Source: Methanobacteriota archaeon (GTDB lineage: Archaea; Hydrothermarchaeota; Hydrothermarchaeia; Hydrothermarchaeales; SZUA-236). Taken from it: DNA of 8,339 nt. Positions 6,861 to 8,339 of this stretch are shown here, piece by piece (the stretch's first letter is position 1; every line of letters starts with the position of its first letter). The notes beneath the pieces were generated by a model. That model had not been told where the DNA came from, did not search any database, and worked only from the letters and a program-made list of their open reading frames with translations. The stretch spans positions 1 to 8,339 of the forward strand of contig QIDD01000053.1 of assembly GCA_003230355.1 (NCBI GenBank), written 5' to 3'. The translations under genes and the position numbers were made by a program.

Positions 6861-7931
6861 ATGGCGGATGATCTCTATTTCAACAAGCTTGAATCAGTGG
6901 TTATCAATCCGGGTTTCTGCGTGCTCTGCGGCAGCTGCTCAGCCTTTTGCAATCGAATCAGTCTGGACTACGACGCTGGCAGGCCGGTACTTGTCAAACC
7001 CTGTGTCAAAGGATGCTCAAACTGCTATGACCACTGCCCGATAACAACAGATTTCGACGGCAATCGCATCTTTGGAAACAGCCCCAGTGACGCGGTGCTC
7101 GGAGCAGTTACAGAGATCAAAGCTGTGCGCGCAACAGACCCTGATGCAGCCGGGCGCGGGCAGGATGGAGGAGCAGTTACAGCTATACTTGCAGCAGCTC
7201 TTAAACGCGGCAAGATCGACGCCGCTGTAGTTGTGGAGCGCGACAGCCAGTGGCGGCCGATACCCAGAATCATTACATCTGAGGATGAGCTTTACACCTC
7301 TGCCGGCAGCAAATACAGCCCTTCACCCAATATTGAGGAGCTGGGCGAAATCTTCCGAACCCTTGATCTGAAAAGCATTGCAATCGTAGATGTGGGCTGC
7401 CATATCAGGGCTGTGCGAAACCTTGAGTTCAACCTGCTCTACAACGCCGGTTTCTCACCCTATTCTGACCTCAAGATCTACACTATCGGGCTTTTCTGCT
7501 CTGGAAGCTTCGGCCACGGCAGTCTTTTGAACATCCTGAAAATTGAGCCCTCTTCTGTCAGAAAAATGGATATTGCAAAGGGCAGATTCTCAATCGAATC
7601 TGACACTGTAAAGACCCGGCCGGTTAAGGAGTTTGAATCAGCTTTTCTGCCCTCCTGTCCTATGTGCATGGACTACGGGGCTGAGCTGGCCGACCTGTCA
7701 GTTGGCTCCATCGCCTCGCCAAAGGGTTATTCCACGGTTATTGTTCGAAGCCTTATGGGCTGGGGGATGCTGCGCGACGCGGTGCAGCTTGGATTTGTTG
7801 AGGCTGATGCATCGCTTGTAGACAAAGAGGCCTTGAAAAAATCGATTGCCAATAAGAAGAAGAGCGCTGAAAAAAGGATTGCCGCAGAGCGAGCTGGTAA
7901 AAAGGCGGTTCCAGGGTTTATTCAAAAATAA
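6861..7931 (+). CDS. FrhB-family F420H2 oxidoreductase subunit with 2x[4Fe-4S] ferredoxin (Fsr N-terminal half homologue)
   Basis: It is predicted to oxidise F420H2 through FAD and feed electrons to the adjacent sulfite reductase. The N-terminus holds two cluster motifs: C20/C23/C26/C30, and C48/C52/C55/C59-P. The FrhB N-domain follows (GQDGGAVTAIL, 100-110; SAGSKYSPSPN, 147-157). The C-domain has DVGCHIRAVR (C180), IGLFCSGSF (C213), and SCPMCMDYGAELADLSVG (C266, C269); these four cysteines could hold a third cluster, as in FrhB-type proteins. Residues 320-356 are Lys/Ala-rich and probably a charged helix. The family includes FrhB, FpoF, FdhB and FqoF, but the placement and the ferredoxin head match the first half of Fsr, here a separate gene placed second. 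AAAGGTG at 6845-6851 supports the ATG three bases after the previous stop. The F420 specificity is inferred from the family, since some relatives accept other donors. Confidence 0.85.
   Translation: MADDLYFNKLESVVINPGFCVLCGSCSAFCNRISLDYDAGRPVLVKPCVKGCSNCYDHCPITTDFDGNRIFGNSPSDAVLGAVTEIKAVRATDPDAAGRGQDGGAVTAILAAALKRGKIDAAVVVERDSQWRPIPRIITSEDELYTSAGSKYSPSPNIEELGEIFRTLDLKSIAIVDVGCHIRAVRNLEFNLLYNAGFSPYSDLKIYTIGLFCSGSFGHGSLLNILKIEPSSVRKMDIAKGRFSIESDTVKTRPVKEFESAFLPSCPMCMDYGAELADLSVGSIASPKGYSTVIVRSLMGWGMLRDAVQLGFVEADASLVDKEALKKSIANKKKSAEKRIAAERAGKKAVPGFIQK
7870..7903 (-). terminator. T-tracts downstream of the minus-strand JAMM gene
   Basis: On the minus strand, T5 (7903-7899) and T6 (7875-7870) lie about 15-50 bases past the JAMM stop, within the FrhB-type gene; another T6 is at 7841-7836. 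They could act as archaeal U-rich terminators. They also encode lysines on the plus strand, so they may be coincidental. Confidence 0.3.
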
Positions 7932-8328
7932 CATCCAGGGCTTGAAAACTCTTCGCCTCATCATCCCAGAGGTAGCATTTCAGCTCATCCTCTGGAACAG
8001 AGTAGATAACATAGATGAAGCCGTCCCAGGCTGCGCGATTCCTGTCAACCTTTGAGGGGCTGGCCGCTGAAAAGGGGTGAGAGTGATAAAATCCTGCAAG
8101 CCGAACACCCGGTGTCGAATCGATTTCATCGATCACTCGTAGAAGCTCTGTTGGACCAATCGTGTAGGCGGCGCGCGGGTTTGAATCCATATTTGCGCAG
8201 GCGACAACTGCCGAGACCTGTCTGCTGTTCTCAGGCCCGGTTAATATGCCGCAGGCCTCGCGGGGCCGCTCTTTTAGGGAGTGAGACTTTATCTGTTCAA
8301 AAGCATCCTGCGTGAATCTAACCGCCAT
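7918..8328 (-). CDS. JAMM/MPN+ metalloprotease (desampylase or Mec+ type)
   Basis: This 136-residue zinc isopeptidase would cut ubiquitin-like proteins (SAMPs, ThiS/MoaD-like sulfur carriers) from their targets, or cysteine from a sulfur carrier. The complete JAMM motif is present: the catalytic glutamate in REACGILTG (E24), and HSHPFSAASPSKVD, which is exactly HxHPx6Sx2D with two histidines and the aspartate holding zinc. The size suits the minimal single-domain prokaryotic form; no extra domain is present. GlySer-rich or membrane segments are absent, so it is cytoplasmic. It is transcribed against the sulfur operon and overlaps its last gene by 14 bases at the 3' ends. Only 11 bases upstream of its ATG are visible, so its promoter and partners are outside the window. 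A link to sulfur transfer is plausible from family and location, but the specific substrate is not shown. Confidence 0.88.
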   Translation of the reverse strand: MAVRFTQDAFEQIKSHSLKERPREACGILTGPENSRQVSAVVACANMDSNPRAAYTIGPTELLRVIDEIDSTPGVRLAGFYHSHPFSAASPSKVDRNRAAWDGFIYVIYSVPEDELKCYLWDDEAKSFQALDVIFE

Positions 8329-8339
8329 AGCTTTATCAT

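Overview
The window most likely comes from an F420-using archaeon, probably a euryarchaeote-type methanogen relative or an uncultured lineage. The evidence is an F420-dependent FrhB-type oxidoreductase gene, archaeal TATA-like promoter elements, a MinD-like ATPase of archaeal style, CARDB/NEW3-type surface proteins and a JAMM protease of the archaeal desampylase/Mec+ type. No 16S rRNA or other phylogenetic marker is present, so the lineage cannot be fixed further.

Positions 1-2677 hold a plus-strand cluster of cell-surface genes. It begins with the 3' end of a gene for a membrane-anchored protein. A long secreted beta-sandwich protein follows; its membrane anchor and cytoplasmic tail are encoded in a different reading frame (1794-1973), which points to a one-base frameshift near 1791-1800. 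Two bases after that tail, behind a strong ribosome binding site, a MinD-like ATPase gene starts with GTG.

Positions 2678-2797 form the only sizeable intergenic gap. It carries T-tracts that could end the first transcript and two TATA-like boxes that could start the next.

Positions 2798-7931 are a tightly packed plus-strand operon of five genes: a compact AprA-type reductase alpha subunit, a short AprB-type two-cluster beta subunit, ATP sulfurylase (Sat), a single-domain siroheme sulfite reductase with a built-in 2x[4Fe-4S] ferredoxin, and an FrhB-type F420H2 oxidoreductase with its own 2x[4Fe-4S] ferredoxin. The last two correspond to the C-terminal and N-terminal halves of the fused F420-dependent sulfite reductase Fsr of methanogens, here split into two genes in reversed order. 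Together the operon can encode a complete route: sulfate + ATP to APS (Sat), APS to sulfite (AprAB), and sulfite to sulfide using F420H2 (split Fsr). None of the membrane or carrier partners of respiratory sulfate reduction (QmoABC, DsrMKJOP, DsrC) is in the window, so an assimilatory or detoxifying role is at least as likely as respiration.

Positions 7918-8328 on the minus strand encode a small JAMM metalloprotease that converges on the sulfur operon and overlaps its last codons by 14 bases. No RNA genes, CRISPR arrays, insertion sequences or long repeats were recognised.
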